Of a stretch of 64,000 bases of DNA, positions 34,087 to 43,300 are shown piece after piece. The notes beneath the pieces were generated by a model. The model saw only the letters and a program-made list of their open reading frames with translations. It was not told where the DNA came from and made no database searches. The first letter of the stretch is position 1, and each line of letters begins with the position of its first letter. The stretch spans positions 7,422,001 to 7,486,000 of the forward strand of contig NZ_CP069396.1 in NCBI RefSeq assembly GCF_016887565.1, read 5' to 3'. Origin of the DNA: Archangium violaceum (GTDB lineage Bacteria; Myxococcota; Myxococcia; Myxococcales; Myxococcaceae). The position numbers were made by a program, and so were the translations under genes.

Positions 34087-35580
34087 CTATCCCAGGCGGG
34101 ACTCCAACATCAACTCCACATTGAGGCCTTCGAACTGGATGTGCGGAAGGACGGCCACCTTGCAGTCGTACCAGCCGATTTCTCCAGCGCGCGATTCTAC
34201 CTGGACGCTGACGGCCTTGAAGGGGAAACGCCGCAGCGTCACGTCGTCCGGGTTCGTCACGGTGGTGACGTACCCCGACAACCAGGACTCGAGCTGCCGC
34301 TGGACGTAGCCGGCATCGGCGGTGCTGCCGATGTTGTCGCGCATGATGCTCTTCACGTAGTGCGCCAGCCGGGTGATGGAGAAGGTGTAGGCCAGGTTGG
34401 TGACGAGCTGCGAGTTCTCCGAGTCCTTGGGGTCCTTGAACTTCCTGGCCTGCTTGATGGACTGGGTGCTGAAGAAGGCCGCCTCGCCGGAGGATTTGCG
34501 GTACACCAGCGGGATGAAGCCGTTGCGGGCGAACTCGTACTCGCGGTAGTCCGGGATGGCGATCTCCACCGGGGCCTGGATCATCTTCTGCCCGCGCAGG
34601 GTGAAGGTGTCCACCGGCAGGCCGGTGACGAGGCCGCCGCTCTTGGGGCCACGAATGGACTGGCACCAGCCGGACAGCTCGAAGGACTTCACCAGGTTGC
34701 GGCCCAGCAGGAAGGCCGAGTTACCCCACAGGTACTTCTTGGAGTCGCCCTGGGCGTCCTCCTTGAAGTTGAGCACGTCGCAGGGGTTGCTCTCCGGATC
34801 CCACGGCAGGCGCACCACGTAGCGCGGCAGCGTCAGGCCGATGTAGGCCGCCTCTTCCTTGTCGCGCAGCTCGTGCCACTTGCTGTAGCGCGGGTGGCTC
34901 AGCACGCCATCCAGGTTCTTGAGCGACTCGAGCTGCTCGACGGTCTCGCAGTCGAAGAACTTGGGGCTGGCGGCGGAGATGAACGGGCAGTGGGCGGCGT
35001 TGGCCACCGTGGCCATGCGCTCCAGCCAGGTGAGGTCCGCGCGCGAGGCGGAGAAGTCGTACAGGCCCAGCATGACGCCGTAGGGACGGCCGCCGAACTG
35101 GTCGTACTCCTTGATGTACATCTTGTCGAAGAGGGCGCTGGAGAAGATGCTGCTCGAGTTCTTCTCGAAGTCCTCGGCCAGCTCCTCCTTGGCCACATCC
35201 AGGAGGTCGATGGTGATGTCGGCCTGGAAGTTGGTGTTGTTGACGAGATCCTCGAGGCCGCGCCAGGCCGCCTCCATCTGCTGGAACTTCTCGTGGTGGA
35301 GGATCTCGTTGAGCTGCGCCTCGATGAGCTCATCGATGCGCGCGACGGCCTTGAGCACTTCGCCCTTGTCGAAGCGGACCTGCCCCACGTCGTCCTGGAT
35401 GGGCTCGACGTTGTAGAGCAGCGCCGCCAGGGAGGACATGAAGCGCTCGTCGCCCGGGACCTGAATCTCGTTGGAGGAAACAGGAACCAGGCCGGTGCCG
35501 ATCATCGGCTGGGCGCTGGTGGGCATCTCGAGCCCGCGGACCTTGAACAGCTCACTGAGGTAATCTTTTTCGACGGCCAT
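34087..35580 (-). CDS. tssC: TssC (VipB) contractile sheath large subunit
   Basis: A 497-aa sheath protein. Recognisable segments: LNEILHHEKFQQMEAAWRGLEDLVNNTNF, FGGRPYGVMLGLYDFS, CPFISAASPKFF, LPRYVVRLPWDPESNPCD, SAFLLGRNLVKSFELSGWCQSIRGPKSGGLVTGLP, ITRLAHYVKSIMRDNIGS, and the C-terminal FPFKAVSVQVESRAGEIGWYDCKVAVLPHIQFEGLNVELML. Length and order are canonical. It starts 42 bp after TssB; together they form the sheath. Confidence 0.93.
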   Translation of the reverse strand: MAVEKDYLSELFKVRGLEMPTSAQPMIGTGLVPVSSNEIQVPGDERFMSSLAALLYNVEPIQDDVGQVRFDKGEVLKAVARIDELIEAQLNEILHHEKFQQMEAAWRGLEDLVNNTNFQADITIDLLDVAKEELAEDFEKNSSSIFSSALFDKMYIKEYDQFGGRPYGVMLGLYDFSASRADLTWLERMATVANAAHCPFISAASPKFFDCETVEQLESLKNLDGVLSHPRYSKWHELRDKEEAAYIGLTLPRYVVRLPWDPESNPCDVLNFKEDAQGDSKKYLWGNSAFLLGRNLVKSFELSGWCQSIRGPKSGGLVTGLPVDTFTLRGQKMIQAPVEIAIPDYREYEFARNGFIPLVYRKSSGEAAFFSTQSIKQARKFKDPKDSENSQLVTNLAYTFSITRLAHYVKSIMRDNIGSTADAGYVQRQLESWLSGYVTTVTNPDDVTLRRFPFKAVSVQVESRAGEIGWYDCKVAVLPHIQFEGLNVELMLESRLG

Positions 35581-35622
35581 GGGAGGGTGGTTCCTCGGCG
35601 TGGAGAAGGGTGCGTGGAGAGA

Positions 35623-36198
35623 TCAGGCCTTGGCAGCCGCGGCGTTCGCGGCGGCGAGCGCGGGCTGAGTGGACTGAGGAGCCGCCTTGGGCAGGCGCAT
35701 GGACACGTAGCTCTTGAGCTGATCGCTCTCCAGGAGCTTCTGCAGCTGCTCCTTGTTGGAGAAGAGCTCGTAGAGCGTGCGCCGCAGCTCCTTGCGGTTG
35801 TCGATGTCCGCCTGCATCTCCAGCAGCAGCTTGCGCAGCAGCATCAGCGCCTTGAGCTTGGGCACGTGGTGGACGATCTCGTCCGGGTGGAAGGACTTCA
35901 TCCGGTTGATGGGCAGATCGATCTGCATCCGCCCCTCACCATCGGCGCTGACCTTGTCGACCACATCGAACGAGAGGGACATGGCCATGTCCTTCATCAG
36001 ATCGTTGATGTTGGAGCCGGTGACGGAGCGCATCTTGCGCTCCTCCAGGTCCACCTGCCGGTCCGTGGAGCTCCCGAGCGAGAAATCACCCAGCACCACG
36101 ACGCGGAAGGGCAGCTTCACGTCCTCCTGCTGGCCGTTGATCTTGGTGCGATAGACGAGAGTGATACGAGACTTCGGCAGCTTGTCCTGAATGGGCAC
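35623..36198 (-). CDS. tssB: TssB (VipA) contractile sheath small subunit
   Basis: 191 aa, GTG start with AAGGAG upstream. KLPKSRITLVYRTKINGQQEDVKLPFRVVVLGDFSLGSSTD is the typical TssB opening. It is followed by SFHPDEIVHHVPKLKALMLLRKLLLEMQADIDNRKELRRTL. The C-terminal 25 residues are Ala/Pro-rich. A promoter-like element lies about 100 bp upstream, so the sheath genes may be transcribed separately from TssG upward. Confidence 0.93.
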   Translation of the reverse strand: MPIQDKLPKSRITLVYRTKINGQQEDVKLPFRVVVLGDFSLGSSTDRQVDLEERKMRSVTGSNINDLMKDMAMSLSFDVVDKVSADGEGRMQIDLPINRMKSFHPDEIVHHVPKLKALMLLRKLLLEMQADIDNRKELRRTLYELFSNKEQLQKLLESDQLKSYVSMRLPKAAPQSTQPALAAANAAAAKA

Positions 36199-36264
36199 GG
36201 CTTCTCCTTCACAAGGCGATCTGCGTCATTTTGAGAACCCATGCCCCACCCCCGCTACCTCGGG

Positions 36265-36280
36265 ACACAGACCGCTGTGT
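36265..36280 (-). promoter_or_regulatory. Inverted repeat in the tssB leader
   Basis: ACACAG (36265-36270), ACCG, CTGTGT (36275-36280) is a perfect six-base inverted repeat just downstream of the promoter-like hexamers. It could be an operator or a weak RNA hairpin. No regulator is identified. Confidence 0.35.
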
Positions 36281-36291
36281 TCTGGATCGGG

Positions 36292-36321
36292 AGTTTAGGG
36301 AGAAGCACTTGCATGGGTCAA
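36292..36321 (-). promoter_or_regulatory. Sigma-70-like promoter upstream of tssB
   Basis: On the minus strand TTGACC (36321-36316) and TAAACT (36297-36292) are separated by 18 bases. It is in the 142-bp gap between tssG and tssB, the largest gap in the T6SS unit, and that region is AT-richer than its surroundings. It suggests internal transcription start about 85 bp before tssB. Not verified experimentally. Confidence 0.42.
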
Positions 36322-36340
36322 GGGAGGTACCCCCCTCGAA

Positions 36341-37210
36341 TCACGATGCGGCGCGAGCTCGAGAACTCGAGGTGTCACCTGAAAAGAGCAGAACCTGCCG
36401 GGTCTCCACGGGGGCTCCGTGCAGAGGGTCGTAGCCGAGGTGACTCTGGCGCTCGAGGCGCAGAAAACCTTCCTGGTCTCGCAGCACGAGAATGACGGTG
36501 AGCATCAGCACTGTCTCGGAAAGCAGCGGCAGCAGGTCCGTCTCGAAGCGGCGGAGCGCCTCCACGGCCCAGGGAACGCCACTGCTGGAGATGGGCTCGT
36601 CGCAGAAGATGCGCACCTCCATGCCACCCGCGGGGATGGAAGCGAAACCTCCCATGGAGCCGCCCTCACCGAGCGCGCTGGCGCCCAGCCGCACCTCGGA
36701 CGCGGGCACCCGCTGGTGGCGTACCTCGCGGCGCACCGAGATCTCCGCGTCGGGGAAGACCTTGCCGAAGAGCCAGTGCAGGGTGCTCTGGCAGGTGGGG
36801 CGCAGCAGCCGCAGCCGGTCCTTCGCCGCCTCCGGCCAGCCGGGCAGCAGCGCTCCTTCGCGCTCCGGATACAGCCCGGCGAAACACTCCCACAGCAGCA
36901 GATGATCGAAGAAGCCGATGAAGCGCTCGAGCCGATCATGATCGAGCTGATCCATCGTCTGCATCATGAAGGATGGCAGCGGTGATTGTGCGCTGAGCAG
37001 CCCCACGTTCACCGTGATGACGACACGCTTGCGAGGCTGGTGGATGAACTGGATGTCGTGCACCAGGTGGGACTGGTGCAGGGTGGTGCGGTGGCCGCGG
37101 TACTCGATCTCCGCGTCGCCGTAGCCGGACGCGGCCAGCACATCCAGCAGCGCCGGGACGTCGAAGCTCCGGATGCGCTCACGGATGCGCCGCTCGAGCG
37201 GGCCGTCCAT
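36341..37210 (-). CDS. tssG: TssG (VasB/ImpH) T6SS baseplate protein
   Basis: A 289-aa protein. The segment VVITVNVGLLSAQSPLPSFMMQTMDQL, then DRLERFIGFFDHLLLWECFAGL, corresponds to the TssG family pattern of a short strand, GPLP, and an FLDxFHHR-like helix. It is a little shorter than the usual 300-350 aa. It lies 6 bp after the TssA/IglI-like gene and is separated from TssB by a promoter-containing gap. Confidence 0.72.
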   Translation of the reverse strand: MDGPLERRIRERIRSFDVPALLDVLAASGYGDAEIEYRGHRTTLHQSHLVHDIQFIHQPRKRVVITVNVGLLSAQSPLPSFMMQTMDQLDHDRLERFIGFFDHLLLWECFAGLYPEREGALLPGWPEAAKDRLRLLRPTCQSTLHWLFGKVFPDAEISVRREVRHQRVPASEVRLGASALGEGGSMGGFASIPAGGMEVRIFCDEPISSSGVPWAVEALRRFETDLLPLLSETVLMLTVILVLRDQEGFLRLERQSHLGYDPLHGAPVETRQVLLFSGDTSSSRARAAS

Positions 37211-37216
37211 GCGCTT

Positions 37217-38230
37217 CTACTCCCCTTCCCCATCCGGATTCGCGCCCTGGGCGAGGAAGGTCTCCAGGTCCACCCGGTAGAGCTGGTCGAGCGCGCGGAA
37301 GGACAGCGTCTCGGTGCTCTGCAGCAGCGGCTCCACCTGCTCCGCGTTCGTGCTCAACCCGGCGAAGAACCGGGAGAAGAGCGCGGGCAGGTACACGCGT
37401 GGATCGAAGTGCTCCACCACGTTCAACACGTCCGCCGCCACCACGCTGGCGCGCAGGAAGTCCTGGCGCTCGACGAGCGTGTCGAACGCGGCCAGCTTGC
37501 TCATCAGCTGGGCCAGAGCAGGCGAGATCGGCATGGAGGGACCGGCCGATGAGGAAGCGGAGCGCAGGGACTCGGCTGGCCGCGACGGTGCCTGGGATTC
37601 CTCCTCCTCGGGCTCTTCCTCGGGCTCCGGCTCGTCCGGCGGAGCCGGGGTGGGCAGCGACGCCAGATGGCCCTCGAGCCACTGGGAGAGACGGCGGAAC
37701 GGAGCCTCGCACCCATTCCGGGGCATCACCCGGCCGAACGCGGAGAAGATCTCCTCGCTGAGCGCGAGCGCCTGCTCCAGGGGCTCGCGGTTGCTGGGGA
37801 GGCTCCAGCGCTGCCACGTCTGGTCCTTGAGGCGCTCGTGGTGCTCGAGGTGCTTGTTGAGCACCTTGAGGAACCAGCGCAGGACTCCATCGGCGAAGAC
37901 GTCCTTGCGCTCGCGCGGTCCGAAGGACGGCCAGTTGAGCAACAGGGTCTTGGAGAGCGAGTGGAACACCACCGGCATCGACTCCAGGCCGCCCTCGATG
38001 AACAGCCCCAGGAGATAGGGGCCTACCAACCGCACGTCGTAGACGCCCTGACGCAGCAGAGCCTCGGCCGCCCGCGCCGCATCCACGTAGTCGCTCCGGG
38101 ATACCAGGGCGTTGACCTTCTCGAGCCGCTCATCCGAGCTCTCCAGGTCTGACGCCTCGCCGTACAGCGGCTTGTCCAGGAGGTGGAGCTCGAGAGGAGG
38201 AAGAGGCTGCTGCTTGGCGGATTCAGCCAT
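37217..38230 (-). CDS. TssA/IglI-like T6SS-associated protein
   Basis: A 337-aa cytoplasmic protein. Two helical blocks with similar content flank an acidic Pro/Glu/Ser linker (about residues 193-230): DYVDAARAAEALLRQGVYDVRLVGPYLLGLFIEGGLESMPVVF near the start and RQDFLRASVVAADVLNVVEHFDPRVYLPALFSRFFAGL near the end. The repeated FL.A...A..LL....YDPR..PYL..LF..G pattern is a TPR-like duplication. I recall similar proteins being annotated as IglI family T6SS proteins, but this cannot be checked here. Position at the head of the baseplate genes fits a TssA role. Overlaps the PAAR-like gene by 8 bases. Confidence 0.5.
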   Translation of the reverse strand: MAESAKQQPLPPLELHLLDKPLYGEASDLESSDERLEKVNALVSRSDYVDAARAAEALLRQGVYDVRLVGPYLLGLFIEGGLESMPVVFHSLSKTLLLNWPSFGPRERKDVFADGVLRWFLKVLNKHLEHHERLKDQTWQRWSLPSNREPLEQALALSEEIFSAFGRVMPRNGCEAPFRRLSQWLEGHLASLPTPAPPDEPEPEEEPEEEESQAPSRPAESLRSASSSAGPSMPISPALAQLMSKLAAFDTLVERQDFLRASVVAADVLNVVEHFDPRVYLPALFSRFFAGLSTNAEQVEPLLQSTETLSFRALDQLYRVDLETFLAQGANPDGEGE

Positions 38231-38609
38231 TTTGCACCGTGAACTGCCCAGGGGAGACGACCTGGATGACGCCTCCCCAGTTGCACATCAGTTTGCAGTT
38301 GCTATCCACGGCCGGCATGTTGCCGATCATCACCTTGGGGCAACCCGGCACCCAGGGAGCCGCCGTGGCCGGAACGCACGGCATCGGCGTGAGGACCCCC
38401 ATGGCCGCTGCCGTCGCCGCGGCCACCATGGGGTTGGCCATCGACATGCACATGCCGAAGGGCAGGATGTTCAGCATCGGCTTGTTGTCCATGATGTTGG
38501 CCGCCGGCGTCGTGGCCATCACCTTGTTCGCGGGCAGAACCATCAGCGAGGACGGGGCCGCACCAAAGCTGCATTGGAGCATGGCCCCCGTGACGACCTG
38601 GACTCCCAT
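38223..38609 (-). CDS. PAAR-like (DUF4280) spike tip protein
   Basis: 128 aa. A hydrophobic Met/Pro/Ala-rich sequence: GAMLQCSFGAAPSSLMVLPA, then PMLNILPFGMCMSMANPMVAAATAAAMGVLTPMPCVPATAAPW, ending NWGGVIQVVSPGQFTV. The repeated PxxG and Cys pairs resemble the DUF4280/PAAR-like family that caps VgrG needles. No attached toxin domain. It lies just after the ANL-like gene (39 bp) and overlaps the TssA-like gene, so it is co-expressed. Confidence 0.78.
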   Translation of the reverse strand: MGVQVVTGAMLQCSFGAAPSSLMVLPANKVMATTPAANIMDNKPMLNILPFGMCMSMANPMVAAATAAAMGVLTPMPCVPATAAPWVPGCPKVMIGNMPAVDSNCKLMCNWGGVIQVVSPGQFTVQNG

Positions 38610-38648
38610 GGCACACCCCTTCGTCGGACCGCGTGGGCCGTGCCATCG

Positions 38649-40328
38649 TCACACACCCGGCCCTCCTTTTTCCAGCAGATGGCCTCGCAGCACGGTCAGT
38701 GCCTGGAAGAGTGGATCCGAGCTCTTCCGGTGGAGCGCTCCCGTCAGGAACTGCATGTGGCACCAGGCCTCGTCTACCTGCCCGTCCACCTTGCGAGGAT
38801 AGAGGGGAATGAACTCGGTGCGGTCGGGCAGGTGCTCGGCCCCGAGCTGGAGCTCGATGCAGCGGCGGATCTCCTGCAACCAGACGCTCGCTTGTTGGGG
38901 CTGGGCCCCGGTGAAGACGAGCAACACGTGGCGGTAGTGGCCGGCTACACCACCCGTGGGGGCAGGCACCACGGTGGCACCCCGCGCGAAGGCCAACTCC
39001 TGCACGACTGCTGCAACCTCAGCGGCCGGGTAGACACGCCCTTCCCTCCTCGCCGTGCGCGGCCCTCCGTAATGGTACAGGCCATAAGAACGCGTGAGGA
39101 CCACATAAGCGGGCGGCCGCTCCTTGTCCGGCAGCAGGGTGAAGACGCCCAGGTCTCCCGGCGCATCCTGGCCGCTCATGTTCACGTCACGCAACGCCCA
39201 GGCGCGGCCCGGAGCGGGAGGCGTCTCCGTGTGCAGGTCCCTCACCCGCCGTGGAGAGCCGAGCACCGCGCCTCCGGCGGCCGCATCCACGAGCACGTTG
39301 GAGGATGGCACCGCGGCCAGCCCGCACTGCTTCACCCAGGCGCGCCAGGCCACCCAGTCGATGGGCTCCTCGGGGTTGCGGAACCAGTGCGCCACGTTCT
39401 TCAGCGGCGTGCGGGCGCGCAACAGCACGTCCCGCAGGGCCGGGGTGACGCCGAGCGCGCGCACCGGGTGCTCGGTGAGCAGCGCGGGGTTGGCCTCGAG
39501 GTCCGACAGCTCGAGGTGGATGTACGTGGCCCCGCGCAGCAATGTGGCGAAGAGGAAGGCTGGCAGGTGCTGCAGGGGGTGGTAACCGGGCGCGGCCAGA
39601 TGCTCTCCGGGGCCGAGGCCGAAGGTGAGCAGCCCGTCCACCAGCGCCCCGCGCCAGGCATCCTCCGCGGTGAGCAGCGCCGGAGTCCCCGTCGGCTCCA
39701 CGAGAGGAGAGAAGAGCAGCCCCACCGGCTCGCCCGGCTTGTAGGTGTGAGAGGTGAAGGCCGGAGATGCCTGACCCTTGCTCTGCAACAGTTGCTTCTC
39801 GAAGCCCTCCAGCAGCAGCACTTGATGCGGCTCGGCGGCGATGTGGTCCGGCGCGAGCTCTTCCAGACGGCACGAGATGAAGCGCCGGCCCTGGGGCGGC
39901 AGGAAGCTGATGCACGCGCCCAGGCCCAGGGCGGCCACGAGCGAGATGAGTAGCTCGCTGCCGACGGAATGGAGCAGACACACCTTGGCCCCGGCCTTGA
40001 CGCCCTGCCGGGCCCACTCGGTGGCCCGCCGCGAGGCCTGCTCGTGCAATTGCTTGTAGCCCAGCACCTGCCAGCCACTCCTGCGGTCGTAGCAGCGCAG
40101 GGCCACGCGGTCCGTGTTGCCGTGGCGGACGACGAGGTCGTGGAAGAAGTCGTAGTAGTGGCCCGCGCGGCTCTTAAGGGGAGCGCCGCGGCCCACGTGG
40201 GCCACGGCCAGGGCGTTGGCGAACCCCTCGGGCTCCTGCCAGCTCTCCTGCTGCCAGACCGGCACCCCCGCCTCAGCAGGGGTGCCCGTCTCGAGCTGCT
40301 CGAGGATCTTCTTGACGTCGAAGACCAT
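38649..40328 (-). CDS. Degenerate ANL-superfamily (acyl-adenylate) protein in the T6SS locus
   Basis: A 559-aa protein with the ANL fold: HYYDFFHDLVVRHGNTDRVALRCY, WQVLGYKQLHEQASRRATEWARQGVKAGAKVCLLHSVGSELLISLVAALGLGACISFLPP (residues 56-145). It ends with a smaller C-terminal lobe (RSYGLYHYGGPRTARREGRVYPAAEVAAVVQ). Catalytic motifs have decayed. The A3 phosphate loop reads SPLVEPTGTPALLT (207-220) instead of TSGTTGxPK. The YGxTE and TGD motifs are not seen. The catalytic Lys of the C-terminal PRTxxGK motif is Gln (PRKVDGQ, Q517). Likely catalytically inactive in adenylation; may be a binding, adaptor or effector protein. Starts 4 bp after the giant ASH protein stop. Confidence 0.7.
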   Translation of the reverse strand: MVFDVKKILEQLETGTPAEAGVPVWQQESWQEPEGFANALAVAHVGRGAPLKSRAGHYYDFFHDLVVRHGNTDRVALRCYDRRSGWQVLGYKQLHEQASRRATEWARQGVKAGAKVCLLHSVGSELLISLVAALGLGACISFLPPQGRRFISCRLEELAPDHIAAEPHQVLLLEGFEKQLLQSKGQASPAFTSHTYKPGEPVGLLFSPLVEPTGTPALLTAEDAWRGALVDGLLTFGLGPGEHLAAPGYHPLQHLPAFLFATLLRGATYIHLELSDLEANPALLTEHPVRALGVTPALRDVLLRARTPLKNVAHWFRNPEEPIDWVAWRAWVKQCGLAAVPSSNVLVDAAAGGAVLGSPRRVRDLHTETPPAPGRAWALRDVNMSGQDAPGDLGVFTLLPDKERPPAYVVLTRSYGLYHYGGPRTARREGRVYPAAEVAAVVQELAFARGATVVPAPTGGVAGHYRHVLLVFTGAQPQQASVWLQEIRRCIELQLGAEHLPDRTEFIPLYPRKVDGQVDEAWCHMQFLTGALHRKSSDPLFQALTVLRGHLLEKGGPGV

Positions 40329-40332
40329 CCGA

Positions 40333-43300
40333 CTACTCGCGCCTCCGGCGCCGCGAGCCCAGGCCCACCATGGCCAGCAGCATCAGCATGCCCGCGCTGC
40401 CCGCCTCGGTGCTGTTGCAGGAGTAGCCCGCGCCGCCGCTCCACTCCCGCTTGAGACCGTAGCCCGTCACGGGGATGACCCCATCGGCCACGGGATCATC
40501 CTGCAGCGAGATCCGCACCTCGTCCTCCTTCAAGCCCACATCCTCGGGAGAAAAGCCCACCGTGAAGGTGGCGGTAGCTCCCGGCGGGAGGGGATCTGCC
40601 AGCGCCTTTACATCGAGCACGAAGGGCGAGCCCTCATTCTTCAACTTCACCACCACCTGCTGCGGACGGGCGGACAGGTTGGTGACAGTAACCTCCTTGG
40701 GCGGCACCGGATTACTCACATCCATCTTGCCGAAATCCAGACTCTCCGGATCGACGCGCAGGAGGCGCTTCACCGCCCGGCCCTTGAGCTCGAGACCCGC
40801 CTTCCCCAGCCACGCTGGCGTCGTGGTGCCAAAGCTCAAGACGGTATTCGACGAGGTCTCGGTTTTGGGTTTGTAGCTCACCGTCACGGGGTAGCGCTCG
40901 CCAGCACCGAGTCTCCAACCCCGACTTTCCAGGCTGGCCCAATCATAGTTGAAGAGTTCGCCGGAACTGCTCAATACCGCTGGCTTCGCAAGTACGATCT
41001 CATCATCCGTCAGGTTGTTGATGGTGAACTTCAGCGGGAGCGCTTCACCCCCAGCGCGGACCCCTCCAAAGTCCAGCTCGGAGGGGGTGATGGAGAGCAC
41101 CGAGGAAACACCCGTGCCCTGTAGGTCCACCTCGAGCGGCTGCAGAGCCTGATCGGTGAAGGTGATTCGCAGTTTGCCGCTCACCGCGCCTTCGCTCAGC
41201 GGCTTGACACGCACGCGCACGTCCAGCTTGTTGCTTCCCGTAGCCGTACCACCATCTTGCCCATCCGCGGGCTTGCCCTGCAGGTCGCGCGGCAAGGTGA
41301 GAGCAGGGTCCCGCTCGAATGGGCCCTCAGTCGTGATCGACCTGATGCTGACGACCTCATTGCGGTTGTTGGTGATGGTCAGCGTGTGCCAGTTCGAACT
41401 GGCGTTGACGAGCTGGTTCCCGAAGTTCAGCGGGCTTGGTTCGGCACTGACCTGATGGCGGACGCCCGTACCCCTCAAGCGCACGGTCACGCTGGGCGCA
41501 TCCACGTTGTCGGTAGCCACCAACAAGTTGGCCAGGAATGTCCGCTCCTCGGATGGCGTCAACGTCACGATCACCGACATGGAGGCGCCTCGCGCCAGAG
41601 TCTGCGCCCCCGGAGGAGCCGTCACGGTGAAGGAGCCCATGTCCGGCCCCCCCAGGGTGACGGATTTCACGACGAGCGGACCATTGCCCGTGTTGGTGAT
41701 CTGGAGAGTGGCTTCCGCGGGGCTGCCCATCAGCACGTCCCCGAAGTTCAGACTGCCAGGCTTCAGCTCCAGGCCTGGCACAGTCCCCTCTCCCACGAGT
41801 TGCGCCACTGCGTACCCACCATCCGCCGCCCGGGCATTTGAATAGATGATGGCCCGGGCCTCACGCGGGCCCACCTGCCGAGGCATGAACTCGATCGGGA
41901 CGGTGAGAGTCGCTCCGGCATCCACTGTCTGCTGAGAGGAGGACATCGAAGTCTTGAAGTCCAGTCCCACTCCCGCATCACTCCCCTCTACATCCGTGAA
42001 AGCAATACCCGAGACGACCAGGGTCTTTTCCCCTGGGTTGTTGATGCCGAGCACCTGGGTAGTGGTCGTGCCCACATTGGCCTGACCGAACAGGATGGTG
42101 TCGGGCACCAGGACCACGGCCGCGGCGACCCCCGTCCCCGACAGGGGCAGTGGGAGCATGGGTTGCGTGAAGGAATCACTTTGAATGACAGTGGAAGTGA
42201 AGAAGGAGCCGCGCTGAGCGGGCTTGAATGTGACCGTCACCGGCCACTCGGCTCCCGTCCCCAGCGTCAACGTGCCTCCGTCCAGGGACAGTCCGGAAAC
42301 GGAGAACGACCTGTCCGCGGGAGGAGAGATGCCGTTGATCGTCAGAGATGCTTCCCCCATGTTCTGGATGAACACCTGCTGTTGAGCCGTAGCAGTACCA
42401 TCCACCGCCACCTCCCCGAAGTTGACATTGGAAGGCTTGACCGAGATCTGCCCAGCGACCCCCCTGCCCGTCATGGGTGGATTGGTCCACGCCGTAACGG
42501 AACTGCTCTGGATGAAAAGTGTGCCCGTCACATCACCCAACGTCTTCGGGGTAAAGCTCACCTTCACGACCTCCCCCTGGCCTGGATTGATTGTCAGACC
42601 GCCATCCAGTGTCACACCGCCATCCTGGCCGTAATCAGTCCTGAAGACCGCGGGAGCCTCGACCTTGAACACGCTGTCATCGGAAGAGAAGAGCTGGGAA
42701 ATATACAGCGGAGCATTCCCCTCGTTCTTGAGGGTCACGGCCTGAACACCACTGGTCACATTGACGCGTTGGCTGTTGAAGGCGAAGCTGGCTGGCAGAA
42801 TCGACAACTTCGCAACGGTTCCTCTGCCGCCGAGATCCACCGTCAGCGTCTTCACCTCACCGTCGGGATCGGAGATGGTGATGGTTCCAGTCTCCGTGGC
42901 CTCCCGGTACGGATCGAAAACGACCTCAAAAGTGAAGGGACTGCCCTGCTTGATTGGGAAAGGCGCCTTGGCACCAGCAGGGTAGATGATGTGAAACGGC
43001 CCCCCCACTGCCGGCTCCTGCAGCATCACCGTGGCAGTGCCCTGATTGGAGATGGTCACTTGTTTCGGCGCGCTCTGGGTGCTTACCGGAACGTCTCCGA
43101 AACCAAGAGCCGTAGGCGAAACGGACAAATGCGAGTAGGCCCGAAACCCTTGCAGGTTCAAAACCATCGGAGAGTTCGTGGCGCTCGACTTGAAGGTAAA
43201 GGTACCGTTGTAGTATTCCTTTTCCGTAGTCGGTGCAAAGGACAACACGAATTCGAGATACTGACCAGGGGCAATGGTGCCGGAGGGAGGCCCTCGGTAG

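Noticed and set aside
33325-36234. A plus-strand open frame of about 970 codons
   Set aside because: Antisense to TssB, TssC, Hcp-like and the start of TssK; product is compositionally biased without domains.
38649-40328. Possibility that the ANL-like gene is a normal acyl-CoA ligase or NRPS A-domain
   Set aside because: The A3 loop and catalytic Lys are both altered and no carrier or condensation domains are adjacent, so an ordinary ligase is less likely than a degenerate homologue.
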